Source: Anaeroglomus sp964630775 (GTDB lineage: Bacteria; Planctomycetota; Phycisphaerae; Sedimentisphaerales; Anaerohalosphaeraceae). Taken from it: a stretch of 64,000 nt of DNA. Positions within the stretch are counted from its first letter, which is position 1. Every line of letters begins with the position of its first letter. Under the pieces are notes generated by a model, which saw only the letters and a program-made list of their open reading frames with translations, was not told the origin of the DNA and ran no database searches. Location: assembly GCA_964630775.1 (NCBI GenBank), contig CAZVYY010000015.1, forward strand, positions 1 to 64,000. The letters are read 5' to 3'. Of this stretch, positions 62,401 to 64,000 are shown piece after piece. A program made the position numbers and the translations under genes.

Positions 62401-62707
62401 GGCTACCAAAGGCACCTGCATCGAATTGATAAAAAACAATATTCCTTCGGAATTTGTACGCAAGATGATTGAAGGTCGTCCCAATGTGGTTGACCTGATG
62501 ATTAATAACCAGATCGACTTGATTGTCAATACCACCGTTGGCGAACAAACCATCCGGGATTCCTTTCCGATTCGCCGTACAGCCCTGGATCGGCAGATTC
62601 CGTACATTACGACCATTCGCGGCGGTCTTGCGGCGGCACGAGCCATTGAAGCCCTGCAAAATGAAAAACTGACGGTCAAATCGATACAAGCCTATTACAG
62701 GAAGTAA
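59495..62707 (+). CDS. carB: Carbamoyl-phosphate synthase large subunit, second (canonical-type) paralog
   Basis: The 1070-residue product is close to the E. coli-type enzyme. It has [57 protein letters not shown] and [20 protein letters not shown] in the first half; [31 protein letters not shown] and [20 protein letters not shown] in the second; and a C-terminal MGS domain ([19 protein letters not shown]). The start is GTG at 59495 with AAGGATAA upstream. It lies 4 bases before carA, the amidotransferase subunit, so it is the more probable partner of CarA. It makes carbamoyl phosphate for pyrimidines and arginine. Confidence 0.95.
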   Translation: [1070 protein letters not shown]

Positions 62708-62711
62708 TTTT

Positions 62712-63851
62712 ATGTCGAATAACAAAGCGATTTTACTGCTGGAAGACGGCACGATATTTACCGGCCGGTCTTTTGGCGCCAAAGGGACCGCTGTCGGCGA
62801 GGTTGTATTCAACACCTCGATGACTGGATACCAGGAAATTACGACGGACCCGTCCTACTTTGAACAGATTTTAACGATGACCTATCCAATGATAGGCAAT
62901 TATGGCACCAGTACCAATGACTGGGAGTCACGCAAACTGTTCTGTTCGGGCTTTATCGTCAAGGAAAATTGTCCCTTCCCCAGCAACTGGCGGGATGAAA
63001 AAACATTCAGTGATTACCTGAAGGAAAACAATGTCGTCGGTCTGGAAGGCATTGATACCCGCAAGCTGGTCCGCCATATCCGGACACAGGGTGCCATGCG
63101 GGGAATCATCTCCTCTTCCGAACTGGATGCCAATAAGCTCAGGAAAAAGCTGGATGCCTACCCCGGTCTGGTCGGACGTGATATTGTCCGGAACGTCACC
63201 CTCGGCAAATCCTATGCATGGACCCAAGGCGTGGTGGATGTGCTTACCGGCCTTGAGTGCAAACCCAAGCCCAAATACAAGGTTGTGGCTTACGATTTTG
63301 GCATCAAACAAAACATCCTGCGTCTGCTGATTTCACATGGCTGTAAAGTGGAAGTTGTCCCCGCCGATACCACTGCCGCTCAGATACTCAAAAAGAAGCC
63401 CGACGGCGTCTTTCTCAGCAATGGCCCCGGCGACCCTGCCGCAGTAACTTATGCAATCGATGCCATCCGCGGTCTGCTGGGCAAAGTACCTATCTTCGGC
63501 ATCTGTCTGGGTCACCAGCTTCTGGGGCTGGCCCTGGGTGGTGCAACTTATAAACTCAAATTCGGCCATCGCGGTGCCAACCACCCGGTTAAAAATCTCG
63601 AAACCGGCAAGATTGAAATCACCAGCCAGAATCACGGCTTCTGTGTCGATATTAATTCGCTCAAAGACAAAAACGTCGAATTGACCCACATGAACCTCAA
63701 TGACAATACGCTGGAAGGACTTCGGTGCAAAAAACTCAGGGCCTTTTCAGTCCAGTATCACCCCGAAGCCTCGCCCGGCCCGCATGATTCACAATATCTT
63801 TTCAAGCAGTTTACAGACTGGATGGACAAATCCAAAAAGGCAAAAAAATAG
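62712..63851 (+). CDS. carA: Carbamoyl-phosphate synthase small subunit
   Basis: The glutaminase subunit (379 residues) supplies ammonia to CarB. The CarA-specific N-terminal domain (LLLEDGTIFTGRSFGAKGTA, NTSMTGYQEITTDPSYFEQI) is followed by a class I amidotransferase domain with the nucleophile Cys in FGICLGHQLLGLALGG (near 262) and the His-Glu pair in VQYHPEASPGPHD (near 346). ATG at 62712 has AGGAAG upstream. It is the last gene of the gltB-gltD-nadE-carB-carB-carA run and is followed by a strong terminator. The order carB before carA is the reverse of most Proteobacteria. Confidence 0.96.
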   Translation: MSNNKAILLLEDGTIFTGRSFGAKGTAVGEVVFNTSMTGYQEITTDPSYFEQILTMTYPMIGNYGTSTNDWESRKLFCSGFIVKENCPFPSNWRDEKTFSDYLKENNVVGLEGIDTRKLVRHIRTQGAMRGIISSSELDANKLRKKLDAYPGLVGRDIVRNVTLGKSYAWTQGVVDVLTGLECKPKPKYKVVAYDFGIKQNILRLLISHGCKVEVVPADTTAAQILKKKPDGVFLSNGPGDPAAVTYAIDAIRGLLGKVPIFGICLGHQLLGLALGGATYKLKFGHRGANHPVKNLETGKIEITSQNHGFCVDINSLKDKNVELTHMNLNDNTLEGLRCKKLRAFSVQYHPEASPGPHDSQYLFKQFTDWMDKSKKAKK

Positions 63852-63871
63852 GTTTCGATAAGGTTAATCGA

Positions 63872-63910
63872 AAAGGCCTGCGATCGTAAAACCGCAGGCC
63901 TTTATATTTC
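63872..63910 (+). terminator. Terminator after carA, usable from both strands
   Basis: AAAGGCCTGCG (63872-63882) pairs perfectly over 11 bp with CGCAGGCCTTT (63893-63903), followed by ATATTT. The A-rich left flank allows use by a minus-strand gene entering from the right edge. Confidence 0.9.
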
Positions 63911-63951
63911 TCATAAAACGGAGTCTCGCCCGTATTCACGCAGCGATGAAA

Positions 63952-64000
63952 TTAGTTCAGCATCCCCATCAGAACCAGTCTGGCTTCCTGACGTACATTG
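63952..64000 (-). CDS. C-terminal end of a gene entering from the right edge
   Basis: On the minus strand the last 15 codons read NVRQEARLVLMGMLN and end with TAA (63954-63952). The stretch has protein-like composition and would converge on the carA terminator. It is too short to identify, and an open frame of this length can arise by chance. Confidence 0.35.
   Translation of the reverse strand, partial: NVRQEARLVLMGMLN

Noticed and set aside
60995..62815. Long open frame of about 606 codons on the minus strand opposite carB2 and the start of carA
   Set aside because: It lies wholly antisense to clearly homologous genes and has no recognisable family; long antisense frames are common here opposite genes with this codon usage. 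The same holds for the minus-strand frames at 51776-53143, 57474-58673 and 50150-51277.

Overview
The window reads as a chromosomal segment of a planctomycete, most likely from the Phycisphaerae/Sedimentisphaerales side. This is an inference from gene content. The supporting items are a PEP-CTERM sorting tail on a small exported protein, a Gld-type ABC/DUF4340 set, a GH50-like agarase, a type III glutamine synthetase, and a NadA/NifU/NifS cysteine-Fe-S cluster. No rRNA, tRNA, CRISPR array, insertion sequence or phage gene was seen. Genes are dense, start sites usually have a clear purine-rich ribosome binding site, and several starts are TTG or GTG.

Layout. 1-3.6 kb (minus): homoserine dehydrogenase, an ApgM-like protein that may act as homoserine kinase, and a ClpP/NfeD-like exported serine protease. 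3.8-7.4 kb (plus): a polytopic membrane protein and a PglF/CapD-type nucleotide-sugar dehydratase with an extra inserted segment. 7.6-12.3 kb (plus): ABC ATPase, ABC-2 permease, GldG-like protein and DUF4340 protein, closed by a strong terminator. 12.3-17.1 kb (minus): Tex, a large protein with an embedded HPr-like domain, and exonuclease III. 17.3-23.3 kb (plus): an Rrf2 regulator followed by cysE, nadA, a MetY-like enzyme, nifU and nifS. 23.3-28.0 kb: a lipoprotein, a small minus-strand ORF interrupted by TGA, a phasin-like protein, a UbiB-family kinase and SppA. 28.1-31.9 kb: a parvulin, then a YfiR-like protein with a hybrid histidine kinase. 32-37 kb (minus): a five-gene mixed operon containing the agarase-like enzyme, then a PEP-CTERM protein and a coiled-coil protein.

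37.4-63.9 kb is a 26-kb nitrogen-assimilation island and the most interesting part of the window. A GAF-AAA+-Fis sigma-54 activator is followed by a porin, three ammonium transporter-PII pairs (amt-glnK) and glutamine synthetase III. Four intergenic regions (before the porin, amt2, amt3 and glnN) each carry a pair of TACA-N4-TGTA palindromes 30-31 bp apart, followed 85-131 bp later by a sigma-54-type GG-N10-GC (once GG-N10-GT) promoter. I infer that these palindromes are the binding sites of the neighbouring activator and that the set forms a local ammonium/glutamine regulon. All three PII proteins lack Tyr51, the uridylylation site, while keeping Gln39, Arg47 and Lys58. A decayed amt fragment lies between glnK3 and glnN.

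Behind a separate sigma-70-like promoter comes a tight run of glutamine-consuming enzymes: gltB, gltD, nadE, two different full-length carB genes and carA. Together the island imports ammonium, fixes it into glutamine, and passes glutamine nitrogen to glutamate, NAD and carbamoyl phosphate.
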